NCBI GenBank assembly: GCA_020747065.1
Contig: JAGMVK010000007.1
Location: forward strand, 2,232,001 to 2,296,000
From: Cadophora sp. MPI-SDFR-AT-0126
Lineage: Eukaryota; Ascomycota; Leotiomycetes; Helotiales; Ploettnerulaceae
DNA: 64,000 bases
Direction: 5' to 3'
The position numbers and the translations under genes were made by a program. The stretch's first letter is position 1, and each line of letters starts with the position of its first letter. The notes under the pieces were generated by a model. The model had not been told where the DNA came from and made no database searches. It worked only from the letters and a program-made list of their open reading frames with translations. Positions 31,582 to 42,455 of this stretch are shown in pieces.

Positions 31582-34500
31582 TGGGCTTTGGGGGGGCATT
31601 TGGTTTGGTTTCTGCATTTGCATGGAGTTTTGGTAGGAGATTGGATGTTAATGCTCTAACGAGGCAGTCTCGCTGGCTAGAATCGATCTGAATAATACAA
31701 CAAATGGCATATCATGAGCTTGAGCTTTCACAAGCAGACTAATTGTAATGCCTCAACAATATGTTTTGATATTATGCCTGGATCAGTATTCGAGTATGTC
31801 ATCTTACAACAGAGATTATCTCCAACTCTAATCTAGCAGAACATAAGTGCAATCATTTCCCGGAACTCGCATCAAAGGATTGTACGAGAATCATCGTTGG
31901 CGGAAAAGCAGATATCAGATCAACATTACTGGAAGAAGAAAAACACAACACTCGGTTGTGGCCTAAGCGAGTTCCTCTTGATTTGCTCCCTTCTGATGAA
32001 AAAAGCAGCAACGCCTGAACCTTGCAAGCGCCTGCTTTCTCAACTACCACATACTGCGACTGCGGCAGCAAGACAATCCGCTATGAATGTTCCCGTTATA
32101 TTAATCTTGTATTCATATTATACAGAGAGCTCTTACCATCTGTGTTGACGGCCAAAGGCACAGAGCCATGTCGACCTAAGACGATATCCTTAAGCTCAAT
32201 TCCGTATCTAGTACATCACCGGAACTCGCGCCTACTGAGGGTCATGTATCCTATAAAAGTGGTCATCCCATTCACATCGGTGAAAATCAGCAGCCTCATT
32301 ACAATTTCCTCCTTGCTCGGAAGCGGTGTTTGGTGGAGATGTCTGTTGAGTATCAAATAAGCCCAGCCTTTTCTTTCCCCAGGCAAAGTTTTTTAAAACG
32401 ATCCAAACCCGGCAAAGCTTCATAAACGGTGTCTTGAGGTAGCGCACTATTGAGTCGAGTTACCTAGCCATTAAAGTAAAGCAGGGTCGAGATCAGGGAG
32501 CCGAATCTTTGCAATTACTACTCGTTGAAATTCTCCAACATAACCCTTGAGCCATCTAGAAGCTCAGTATCGATTCTGAGGACATGTACGATGCCAGTAA
32601 ATGTATGTAAGAAATCTGACTTGTAACTGAGGGGTCTCATAGTGAAGCTCTTGACGTTTGCTTCAAAGAGTGCCAAGTCGATGAAATTTTCAGCAAAGAA
32701 TGAGCTAATATCTGCGAATATTCTCTTCACTGTCAACTGGGTGCTGACATTTCGCTACACGCCCTGCCGCTTTTCTATCTCTGATTGAGACTATCGGGAG
32801 CGCTGACTGGAGATATCGATATGCGAAGCCTTGAATCTTTAATCGTTGAAGGCTCTACATGGCAGGAGACTGGTGCCTAGTGGATACCTATCGATGAAAA
32901 ATTGCGAAATATCTTAGAAACGACTCGAGAGGAATTTCAAGTTCTTCAACGAACTTTTCTACCCGTTGGACTGACAGATTTTGACGTGTTATTCAGAATA
33001 TATGCATGTGAAGCAAGACAAAGACAATCTGTAGCTTGTAAAGCGACATTCAGGCAAGTAGATTGAAACATCAAGACTTTTAAAAGAGGGTTTCGTCGAG
33101 CCCTTGTCTTAAGGTCGGGGATGAAGTCATGTTTCCAAAAATCGAAATTCTAATGGATCCTATCGTTCGTACGGACAAAATTTCAAAGGGGGTGATTAGC
33201 TCGCTCTAGGAGCAGCTTTCGACTTTGGCGCCTTAGGTCATTATACAGAAGCTTCTCGAGGTGATGTTTCTTCCTTGCGACACATATACAGCTCCCCTCG
33301 CTAAGTCAAGAACAAGAACCAATACCCCATTAGAAAACGAAAAGAAGATTAAAAGCACTGGTAGTCGGATGGTCGGATCGTAAACGAGGGTCAAATATGT
33401 GGAATGGGGTTTTCAGCGCCGGGTTCAACGCATAGACAGAGGGAGAACTGCCCTCCTCAATCCCGAAAATTGAACAACAGCAGCAACGACTTCGCTAAGA
33501 GGAAAAGGCCGTGTGTACGAGAGCTGGCCCTGAGAGGAGACAGAGACTTGTAAGGACAGACCCAGAGCTACGGACGTACTTCTCGTGATGCACAGCCCAG
33601 CTAATCTCGCTGCATGAACCACCGATTGATGATCGTGATTTCGCAGCTTCCAAGAAAAGAACGATCTGATACGACAGCTCAATCTCCTCGTCTTGCTCAG
33701 CCTCTCCTCAAGCACTTACTAGAGGACGCTTCAATGAGCTCTCCGAGACAATCAACACGTGATACGCTCGTGATACTTCACTACATCGGACCGTGTGAAA
33801 CGGCCACACTGCAAACGCTGTGCTCAGCGGTGATCGCTTTGCATGATGCAAGTCGGCATTTCCCTTCCCTCGTGGCCACATCCAGTCATGTCCTACATGA
33901 GCAACATGCATCCAAAATGAAGCAGGAGCCAAGTATGAGAGCAAGCAGAGTTTTGTTTTCGTGTGTAAAAGCGTGCATTAGTTTGTGCATCCAGACCATT
34001 TCCTTTCACAAAATTGCATGTGAGACATTGAGAATTGTGAAGTGCGTGTTGGCCTCGGGCATCCAGCCTAAGAACTTCCAGGTTTGACCTCTCGGACTGT
34101 TCCTGTGGATCAGTTTCAATCGGCAAAAGGGCTCTTCCAACCTTTCGTTCCTGCTTCTGTCATCCGATTTGTTACTTTCGTTTCTGCTTGGGGCGGAAGG
34201 CTGGAGCAGGTGGGCCGGTTCTTCGCAAGCTTTCGGCTTGAAACATCCAACCGGGTGGCCTGGTCGAAGGAGAGGGCGGAGTAAAAGAGGAACAACAGCT
34301 GGCGCTCGTGTTCGTCCGATGCCATCATGCCCACTGATGAAGAGACAGCTGGCTGGCAGAAGTCATCGTCCAACATTACATGACGAGTTGCACTGAGGAT
34401 CAGACGACAGCTTTCAACTCAGCAGTGAAGAAAAGAGAGAACGAATAATGGATGATATGTGATCTGCTCTGCATCCGCATCTGCAGCAAGAACCACCTTT

Positions 34501-35241
34501 TGAGGGATTTCTCCTCCCCCTCGCCTCTCCATCATCATCGCTCCGCACCAGACTGTCTGTTCTGTGCCTTGTCAGCAGCAGCTGGATGCAGGTGGGTGGA
34601 TACGGACCGCCTGGAAGGAAGGAAGGATCTGTGTTGTTGGCGCAAAGAAATCTGCCCTGGGCATTGCGCTAAACGACACATCCTCAGGGGGAATGAAGCA
34701 GCCGGTAGATGATGATTGGCAGTGTTCAGTCCTGTTCCTGAAAAAAGAGCCCCACTTAAGCCCTGCCAAGGGTGAACCGTCCCTGTCGTGCCCCTGTCGT
34801 CCCCCCCTTGAAGCCCTTTTTTTGTCCCGGCCCACGCCATCCTCGCTGTTCTCCCTCTCCCTCCCCTGGACTTCACGGGCTGGGCTGGGTCAACAAAACT
34901 CAACCCACACTACCAGCACCAACACCACTCTTCGTCCACCACTTCCGTAGTCCGGTACTTGAGCCTGTTGGTTCCTCTCTCTTTCTTCCTTCCTTTCATC
35001 ACATCCAACAACAAACAACATCTTTGTACTGTACACTTGTACATTTCCATTCATTCCTGCCAGCAGCCCACCCACTTTGAGATATCGCTTCTCATCACCT
35101 TCATTCTTCCGCATCACCCTGCCAAACAATCACCAAATTTACAGTCGCTAGTCGATTCCACAATACCAAGCAAAACTCAAACAACTCCGAAACTCTACGA
35201 CACGTTTTTGATACTATACAATCATCTACCTATCTATTATC
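31582..35241. other. Gene-free interval, 3.7 kb
   Basis: No convincing gene between PPCDC and the secreted barrel protein. The left part (about 31.6-33.6 kb) is moderately AT-rich with only short frames. The right part (about 34.4-35.24 kb) is a long pyrimidine-rich stretch (for example near 34840-34870 and 34970-35000) that looks like promoter and leader of the downstream secreted protein. A 157-codon frame at 33614-34087 has no recognisable features. Confidence 0.45.
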
Positions 35242-36120
35242 ATGAAGTCCACAACTTTCGCTCTCGGTGCTCTCATGGCCTCCGTTGCCATTGCTCAACC
35301 CCATCGTCAACACATGGCCAAGCATCACAAGCGTAACCAGGAGGTCGTTTGGGTCACTGACTACGACTATGTCACCGAGACGGCCAAAGTCACAACCACC
35401 ATCTGGGTTTCCGAAGGCTTCGTCATTCCCACTGAAGCTGCTTCTACTCCAAGCTCAGCCTCCGCTTCATCCCAGACCTACGCTGCCAACTTCTTTGAGA
35501 ACGCGAGCAAGGCAGCCAAGCCATCGTCGACATCTACTTCAGTCTACGTAGCTCCCACTCCAGAGTCTACCTACGTTGCACCACCACCACCAAGTTCGAC
35601 ATATGTTGCACCATCACCAGAGCCAGAGCCCACCTCGACCTACGTTGCTCCCGCTCCTGTTGTAGAGAGCTCCACCTACGTCGCTCCCGTCGTTGAAACC
35701 CCAGCCCAAGTCTACACTCCAGCACCCGTCGCAGCAACCACATCAGCTGCCCCAGTTGCTGCCTCGACCTACTCTCCTTCCTCAGGTGGTTCAACTGGCG
35801 GAGTCTGCTCGTCCGGGTCCCCTTGCGAGGGAGACATCACCTACTACGAAGCCGGCCTTGGAGCCTGTGGAGAGACCACTGACGGCAGCGTCGACAAAGT
35901 CATCGCTCTCCCAGTTGGAATGATGGGCGCTCAGTCCAACGGCAACCCATACTGTGGAAAGACCGTCACCATCAAGAAAGGAGACAAGACCACGACTGCG
36001 ACCGTTGTTGACAAGTGCATGGGCTGCAAGGGCAACTCCATCGATCTCTCTAACGCAGCATTCCTCGAGCTCGCCGAGTTCTCCGTCGGTCGCACGACTG
36101 CTGAGTGGTGGTTCAACTAA
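35242..36120 (+). CDS. Secreted RlpA-like double-psi beta-barrel protein (Asp f 7-like)
   Basis: A single exon of 292 aa. A signal peptide (about 1-18, cleavage after VAIA) is followed by a Lys-Arg site at 30-31 that fits Kex2-type maturation. A Ser/Thr/Pro-rich stalk contains five copies of a YVAP unit (residues 102-149). The C-terminal barrel, about 188-292, begins CSSGSPCEGDITYYEAGLGA and includes NPYCGKTVTIKKG, ATVVDKCMGCKGNSIDLS and FLELAEFSVGRTTAEWWF. This is the double-psi barrel of the expansin/RlpA superfamily, as in the fungal protein Asp f 7. The VDKCMGC and DLS elements with a final W are typical. Such proteins are cell-wall-associated; enzymatic activity is unproven for the group. 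The long CT-rich leader suggests strong expression. Confidence 0.92.
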   Translation: MKSTTFALGALMASVAIAQPHRQHMAKHHKRNQEVVWVTDYDYVTETAKVTTTIWVSEGFVIPTEAASTPSSASASSQTYAANFFENASKAAKPSSTSTSVYVAPTPESTYVAPPPPSSTYVAPSPEPEPTSTYVAPAPVVESSTYVAPVVETPAQVYTPAPVAATTSAAPVAASTYSPSSGGSTGGVCSSGSPCEGDITYYEAGLGACGETTDGSVDKVIALPVGMMGAQSNGNPYCGKTVTIKKGDKTTTATVVDKCMGCKGNSIDLSNAAFLELAEFSVGRTTAEWWFN

Positions 36121-37278
36121 ACTCGCTCGTCTCTCATATCAAGCCATGCAAATGCACACTTGCTTCGTAGAGTAGATCTCTCAGCACGCGCACAAGTACA
36201 TGATGGTCGCGAGTCGATCGTCGCAACGAGTTTCCTTTACTCTATCTACAACTACAAGCATGGAACTGGTGGGTGACTAGGAGTGGGTTTTGCATAGGCA
36301 TATGCATTCATTGGGATACCAAACAAGGGATGGCGTCAAAATTTTCACGGGGAAGGTCACAGTCAAGATCAACAAAACAAAATCGGCAGATACTACTGAT
36401 GATGTTATTATGAGTGCGGTCGGTGCCAGGAGCACAAAATTGCAACTTGCGAGAGTTTCGTTCTCGTATGCTTGCTTAGAGATTCTTGTAAATATTTAGA
36501 CCTTAGTGTATGCACGCTATTCGCAATACAACGAAATCAAAATAGGAAAATTTTCGAAATCAATCCCGCCCTTGCCTTTCTCGTCTTCCCCGGCTTTTCA
36601 TGCTAGAAAATGATCATGGTTGATGATCATGTTCTTTGATCTTTTAGCCAGCGATCCGTTGTTTCCAAGTAAGGGGTCGATTTGGGGGTCAAAGCAAACG
36701 AGCGCGACTGAGCGGGGTCTCATCCTCACTTACTCACCTCCTCACATCAAAGAGCGAGGGAGTGAAGGGGCCAGTGGCTATGTTATTTCGAAATATCCCT
36801 TTCGTTGTATTACTTACTGTATTATTCACAGATTCTTTTATTTATTTCCAGTGCGGTGCTGCACGTCCATTTGTCATGTTGATCACGGAAGGTTTGGGAT
36901 TGGAATAAAGACGAGGGAAAATATAAAGGACCTCACATTCCTCGCTTTTTGTTTCATGAAAGCGTTTACTATTCTTTGAGTTATTTTCAGTTAATCCTCG
37001 AAATGAGTTCTTTGTCTCTTTGCTAGAAAGGTTTTGGCTTTTAAGATATCTTTCTTTCATTGACTGAGAGAAAGAGGGAGGGAGACCTTACATTTGCTTC
37101 TGCGTTCGAGCTCAACCATATCAGCCAGCCATTGACAAACTTCGATTTCGCACTGTACTGTACTTCGCTCTACTACACTTTGATTTTGCTTTGCTTTAGG
37201 TGTGCTATATTGTGTTGTATCTCAGCATTTGGGCCGGAAAGCACAGGGAAACGGAAAGGAAAAGAGCAGAAGAGCAAG
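36121..37278. other. Gene-free interval, 1.16 kb
   Basis: The interval between the barrel protein and the next predicted gene. It includes a small inverted motif in which ATGATCAT occurs twice (36610-36617 and 36623-36630). Frames crossing it are short. The frame leading into the next gene is open from 37060 but lacks an ATG before 37279. Confidence 0.4.
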
Positions 37279-38663
37279 ATGCCTTGTTCACTCTTCTCAC
37301 GCACACGAGGACTTTTCTCATTTTCATCGCCGACACGGAAATGTCAAATTGATGAGCAAGCACTGGACGATGAGAAAGATGTCCTCTTTCAGAAAGAGCG
37401 AGCATCACTTCATGAGGGACAGGACGAGGAGATGCCATTTCCATGCCCAGCATTCATAAACACCGCCTCGTAAGTCTCTCCCTCGCCCTCTCTCTTTTCA
37501 CTCAGCCAATTATCAAGTACAACACTATACATAAATATCTACTAACATTATCCCAATAGAAAATATATCCTCAGCCCAACACCATCCCAATACATACCCA
37601 CTCCCAAAACCTCATCCTTCTCCTCCACCAATCGTCAAACCTGTTCCTCGTCCTCCTCATCCTCCACTGCAAAGCAAGCAAGAGGAATCGACCTCACGCC
37701 CCTTGCTCAAGCATTTGCCGACCTAGCAGTTGACGCGGGGATCTATGGGACTAGAGAGTCGTATGTGGAGGTTCTGGCGTTTCAGCTGAGGAGGATAGTT
37801 AGGAGTTTGGTGGGGCAGTGTTGGGATTTGGAGGGGGATGGAGGAGCGAAGGGGAGGGGGAGGGGGAGGGGGAGGGGAGGGTGTTTGTAAGTATTTCCAT
37901 CCATTCCTTCATCCTTTCATGTCATGTGTTTTCACTCCAATCGTTGGTGTCTTGGATCTTGATGAGTTTTCGAGATACAAGATTCTGTGCCTGGGAGTTG
38001 AAATCATGAACCAGATTAGTTTTGATATACAACAAGCTAATCAAGAAATACAGAACCCTTACCGTCACCCGCCCAGAACTAAACTGTACAGTGGATATCA
38101 CTGTCCAAACCCGGCGTCGCAACATCTTACACCATCCTCTCCTCTCCTTTCTCAACCGCATAGAGGAAGAGCAAGTCGTACTCGTGGCATTAAATCCGCT
38201 CGTCTGTCCAAAGTCTTCATCAGTTGAGAGGAATCTTGAGCATGAGCAAGTGGAGGTACGTAGGAAGGAAGCAGGAGGGGTATTCTCAACATGGTGGCTG
38301 AAAGAGACGAGGTTTGGTTGTCTTGAAAATGATACTGGTGAAGTGAAGAGGAATGAGATTGGGAAGGGCGATAGAGAGGGAGAAGTGGTTCAGGCAAAGA
38401 GGAGATGGAGGTGGAATATAGCTCAAGGTCGCGATGCGTGGTGGGATCTTTATGGTTGTTGTAGCAGGCGTTGGGGCTTGGAAGATGGATATCACGAGGG
38501 TGGGAGTGAGCATGGAAGACATGATCTCGACCGAGATCAACCGAAAGGGAAATCCAAGGGTGCCAGAAGAAGTTCCAGAGGAAGAAAGTCGCGGACGGAG
38601 GTATTAGTAGGAGAGAATGGTGAATTTGATTTTACTTGCGAGAGGAGGAGAGGTATTTGGTAA
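37279..38663 (+). CDS. Unrecognised three-exon protein with Gly-Arg repeat
   Basis: Exons 37279-37469, 37560-37886 and 38015-38663 give 388 aa. I do not recognise it. Splice signals are GTAAGT/AATAG and GTAAGT/ACCAG, and the frame is continuous through both joins. After a low-complexity Ser region (TCSSSSSSSTAKQ), a helical part reads LTPLAQAFADLAVDAGIYGT and then SYVEVLAFQLRRIVRSLVGQ. A (Gly-Arg)n run encoded by GGGGGA repeats lies at the end of exon 2. Exon 3 begins LLVLIYNKLIKKYRTLTVTR and contains FLNRIEEEQVVLVALNPLV, then a charged, probably disordered tail rich in Arg, Glu and Trp. The second join is chosen from frame logic; the donor is strong but the branch site is not obvious. A lineage-specific protein is most likely. 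Confidence 0.5.
37845..37881 (+). repeat. GGGGGA purine repeat in coding exon
   Basis: A run of G-rich hexamers within exon 2 of the unrecognised gene, encoding alternating Gly and Arg. It ends six bases before the predicted splice donor at 37887. Several G-runs in a row could form a G-quadruplex on the RNA. Confidence 0.7.
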
Positions 38664-39630
38664 AAGAGGGAGGGTGGAGATTGTGCATGTGAAGTGATGA
38701 TGAGGGAAAATGGTAGTAGTGCATACTGTAATATGATTTGAATCATCACAAGGGCAGCTACTTTGAGTAAAAGTTTCAAAGATACTGTGTTAGAAGGGGA
38801 TCTTACCATGTACTAAAGTAGATGTACAGTCAGCCATGTAGGAGTTCTGGGACTTATTGATATAATTGAGTTTGCTGAGTTCATTACTGTATCGACGATC
38901 GATAGTTCTTATGATTAGAGTCCCCATAGGAACTCGTTGGGAGTTCTTTGTCATGTCGGTATCATTTGCGATTGCCCGTTGTAGGTCTTCTAAATGGAAT
39001 CTGAGTCTGACCTGATGAACGACACTGGCTGTTCGAGAAGAAAATGAAGTGTTTCACGCCTATGTATGTTATCGCCTGTCGGCATTAAGTATAACTACAA
39101 AGTCCAATCCGGTCCGGTCCATAAATCCCATTCCATCCATGCATTCATAGCTCCAGCTCCTCGCAGTGAGCTGCCAGAGCCCATCATCAATCATCTAGAT
39201 TCATATCCCGTGTTCAAAAGGTGCAAATTCCAACCGTTCCATCGTGTTCCCATCCCTCCATCAATCAATCCCTCTCTCTTTTGCAGAACCTACCGCACGC
39301 AAGGAATGAAGCAAAGACCCAAGCTAATTACATATAGGAAATAAAACGGGAGAAACACCTAAAAATAAAGACAAGCAAGCTGGTATATAGACAAGAGAGA
39401 GCGCATGCGCAACGCTATGCTGAAGAACGGAAACCCCGGGGAGACAAGGAGACAAGATGCTTATTAAAGCGGAGTTTTGGCTGAATTGGGGAAGACGTAT
39501 GCGCCTATCGGTTTTGTGTTCGTCAGGCGTGAAGTATGACGGCGTGTTCGTGTGTTTTTGGGTATGTGAGGGAGACTCGTGGAGGACCGATTAGCATGCT
39601 GCTTTGTAGTATCGTGATTGGAGGTGAGCT
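38664..39630. other. Convergent 3' region, 0.97 kb
   Basis: The interval between the stop of the three-exon gene and the stop of the facing Zn2Cys6/acetyltransferase gene. Only short frames; probably long 3' UTRs. Confidence 0.45.
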
Positions 39631-41879
39631 TTAGTTGTCATGAGGTGGGTAAAGGCCGCGAATCACTCGAGCTGGGTTGCCGCAAACTACCGTGTAAGGA
39701 GGGACATCCTGAAAGAGTAGGTTAGTTATGCGATTTTTGTGGCTTGAAAAATCCATGAATAGAATCCAGCAATAGAACTGTGAACGTACCCTTGTGACAA
39801 TCGAACCAGCCCCCACGGTGCTGCCCTTACCAATCGTCCTGCCTGGCAGAATTGTAACACCGCCCCCAATCCAACAATCGCTGTCAATCGTAATTTTCCT
39901 TCCCAGGTTGGGTCCTCGGGAACCTAATCGTCGCTTTGGATCAACTGGTAGAGTAGCGGTGTAGATATTGACGTTGGGTCCAATGTTGCACCTATCGCCG
40001 ATTTTGACTTCGCAGGTGTCGAGAATTGTGCAGTTCTTTCCAATTGCAACGTCTTGACCAATGCTGATGTTGTATCCGTAATCGCAATTGAAAGGCGCCT
40101 CAACAACAACGTTGTCGCCAACTCGGCCAACTGGAGTGATTGGTGAAGCTTGAGTGGGAGAAATGACATGGTCGCGAGGCTGTAAGATATCTCGGAAGAG
40201 GCGTGCTCGCTCCTCAGGGGAAACACCATTATTGGGGTTAGTGCTGCTGTTGAATCTCCAGCATGCGCCGTTGCAGCGTTCGCGTTCGAGAACGAGCTCC
40301 TTGTCAAATGGGAAGTAGTGATGCCCTGCCAACATCTCCTCCTTCTGTGAACGCTGTCGGGTTGTCGAAGCAAGGTTGGAGAGAGCTAGCTGTGCTGCAA
40401 CTTGAGGGTTGGTGTGGGGGCTCTCTGCGTGCATTTGAGGGTGTAAGATCTGCGGCAGAGTCGAGGAAGCGGATTGTGGGGTGCCAGTATCTGAATCCTG
40501 CCTCGATTCTTGCCTCGAAACATCGTGAAGAGGTCCAAGACGCTCATACGCATTCTTTGGCTGTCTGTCAGGATAAGCACTACTCGAAGCAGTGATTGGT
40601 GTCGGTATTTGATGAGAGTAAGAGATTGCAGATAGTCTGTTGTTCTCTGGACTGTTCACGGAGGCACTGGGAATGGTGGATGCGCTTGGTTGATCATCAT
40701 CCATACCAGTGTGTCGTCCGTGTTGAGGATCGACACGTAGACTTTGACCCCGATACCCTGGTAACGGTTCTCTTCTGGGCTGTCCAATATGCTGTGGAGC
40801 ATATGGAGATGGGCCGTATGGAGAGTTCTCATAATCTGTCTTGGATTGTAGCGGGATTGGTGGTTGTTTCTGTTCTGTCTTTGGCCAGTGCCCGCGTTGC
40901 TGGTATCCTGAGCAAACAAAACCACCACGCAAACAATTATTGCCTGTAAATGCGATTTAGTTTTAAATCCTGGGTAAATCGGACTCAACCGAGCCTGGAT
41001 GTCCTTGAAAATGCTATGATACTTACATTCTGGTCTGTTTTCATCACATTTCTTCTTCCGTCTTCGACAGGTCATGCAGCCTGTCTTTGTTCGATTGCTG
41101 AAGTTTCGTTTTCGCTTCTTGGGGTCAGAACCTGCAGACATCTCTCTTCTTTCGTGACCATAGTTGCCATATGGGTTTGCTGATCTATCATCGTCTCCTG
41201 GACTTTGGTAACCGCCACGTTGCTGAGCATCCATATTCTGAGACGCTCTTTGGAGGGCCTCGCCTATTTGCTCATCGGATGTCATATGCGACTGACCAGA
41301 ATACTGCCGAGATTGCCAGTGGTCGTGCTGTACAGCAGCATCGCGAGCTTCCTCATTGGCAAGAAATTGACGATACTGAGCACCAGTCTCATAAGAGTCG
41401 CGCTGGTCAGATTGTGATGGTGCCCTCAGGCTCTCATCTCGCGGAACATCAGACTCTGTCGTAGCTGTCGTGGGTGTTTGCTTCGTCGAAGAAGGTATGG
41501 CATGGCTGTGGTAAGAATTTGCAGAAGACGAGTTCTGATCCATTGATCCAGATCGCTTGCGCTTGTGGGACATGGCTGCGTCAGCATAGCCGCTTGGAGC
41601 TTGGTACTGATGTCGGTCTCCACTGGGTGGCTGAGTCCAATCCTCTCTTTGGCTCGTTGTTGTTGTCGTTGTGATTGTTAGCTTCTCTTGCCCTGGGGGT
41701 GAGATCCTCGGCTGCCCATTGGACCTCTCATCGGATCCTCGTCTGGATGCGCCATTCGAACCCATACCGCTGCCTGGGAGAACCGGGCTGGGCTGTTCCT
41801 TTCCGTTTACTGCAGTGAATCTGGAGGTTGGAGACTCGTTCTGAGCCGCCGCCGCCGTGCTTTGCTCTTCTGTAGACAT
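39631..41879 (-). CDS. Zn(II)2Cys6 regulator fused to an acetyltransferase-like beta-helix
   Basis: Three exons (start-41027, 40943-39790, 39708-39631) give 694 aa from the first in-frame ATG (41879). Residues 1-260 are Ser/Gln-rich and disordered. A complete Zn cluster follows at about 268-295: TGCMTCRRRKKKCDENRPEC then NNCLRGGFVC, spliced inside the motif. After a Pro/Ser linker comes a maltose-acetyltransferase N-terminal domain at about 485-540 (KEEMLAGHHYFPFDKELVLE, RCNGACWRFN). A hexapeptide left-handed beta-helix occupies about 555-690 (VAIGKNCTILDTCEVKIGDR, CWIGGGVTILPGRTIG, STVGAGSIVTRDVPPYTVV, GNPARVIRGL), as in LacA/Maa/NodL. Where LacA-type enzymes have the catalytic His (THP), this reads TATLPVDP, with Leu616. 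Intron 2 (39789-39709, 81 nt) is in-frame and stop-free. The frame continues coding-like upstream to about 42239 without an ATG. Role as a ligand-sensing regulator is inference. Confidence 0.9.
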
Positions 41880-42258
41880 CTTCAAGGCAGAAGACACGTC
41901 CTCTGTCTGTTTTGCAGCTCCTCCGTTGCTGCCCTGTCCCAATATCTCTCTAGCCAGGTTCACGAGATCCAGATTGCCAAAAGTGTTGCTGTAGGTTGTC
42001 GTACTGTCAGCTTCTTTGGACAGGTATGGAAGATCTCCTGGTCGCGAAAGCGCAAACTCTAGTTGGGTAGAAGTCGCCAGCTTCACCAAGGTTGGGAGGT
42101 GACAGAAGCAGAAATCAAGCCGAGGACTGATTTCCGAGCCTGTCGAAGGGGAGATGGGAGACTGGGAATTGGTAGCTGAGGTAGATAGTGATTGTAGTCG
42201 GTCGGCGGCAAGATGTCGGTTCCAGTCAATTCTGATTAGCTGGTGATGTTCCGTTCAT
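41880..42258 (-). other. Coding-like upstream extension of the Zn2Cys6 gene without a start
   Basis: The frame of the Zn2Cys6 gene stays open upstream of its first ATG and reads like protein: LIRIDWNRHLAADRLQSL, SPRLDFCFCHLPTLVKLA, LEFALSRPGDLPYLSKEAD, then NLDLVNLAREILGQG. The only ATG in the 0.4 kb upstream is at 42258. It gives MNGTSPANQN, then TGA at 42228-42226, one frame off; TGG AAC CGA resumes one base later. Explanations are a sequence indel, a +1 frameshift, an upstream exon spliced in near 42240 (CACCAG acceptor), or non-AUG initiation. Confidence 0.5.
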
Positions 42259-42430
42259 AAGTCGTGAAATCGAAATCGAAATGCTTGAGCTGGAGGTGTT
42301 TGTCGCGTCCAACGGGGTCGAGGTCCGGGTCCTGTCCGTCCTCTGCACTGAACTGATCGAAGTCGGCTCGGTCCTTCCTTCCTTCTTCAGTACTTTCGCG
42401 GAAGTCCAGCTAAAACCAAGCCAAGCCAAA

Positions 42431-42455
42431 TCAACTCAACTCAACTCAACTCAAC
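42431..42455. repeat. (TCAAC)5 repeat
   Basis: Five tandem copies of TCAAC about 170-200 bp upstream of the ATG at 42258, probably in the leader or promoter of the Zn2Cys6 gene. A CCAAG/CCAAA-type repeat lies immediately before it. Confidence 0.85.

Noticed and set aside
33614..34087. 157-codon open frame
   Set aside because: No motif, no splice partner, composition like surrounding intergenic DNA.
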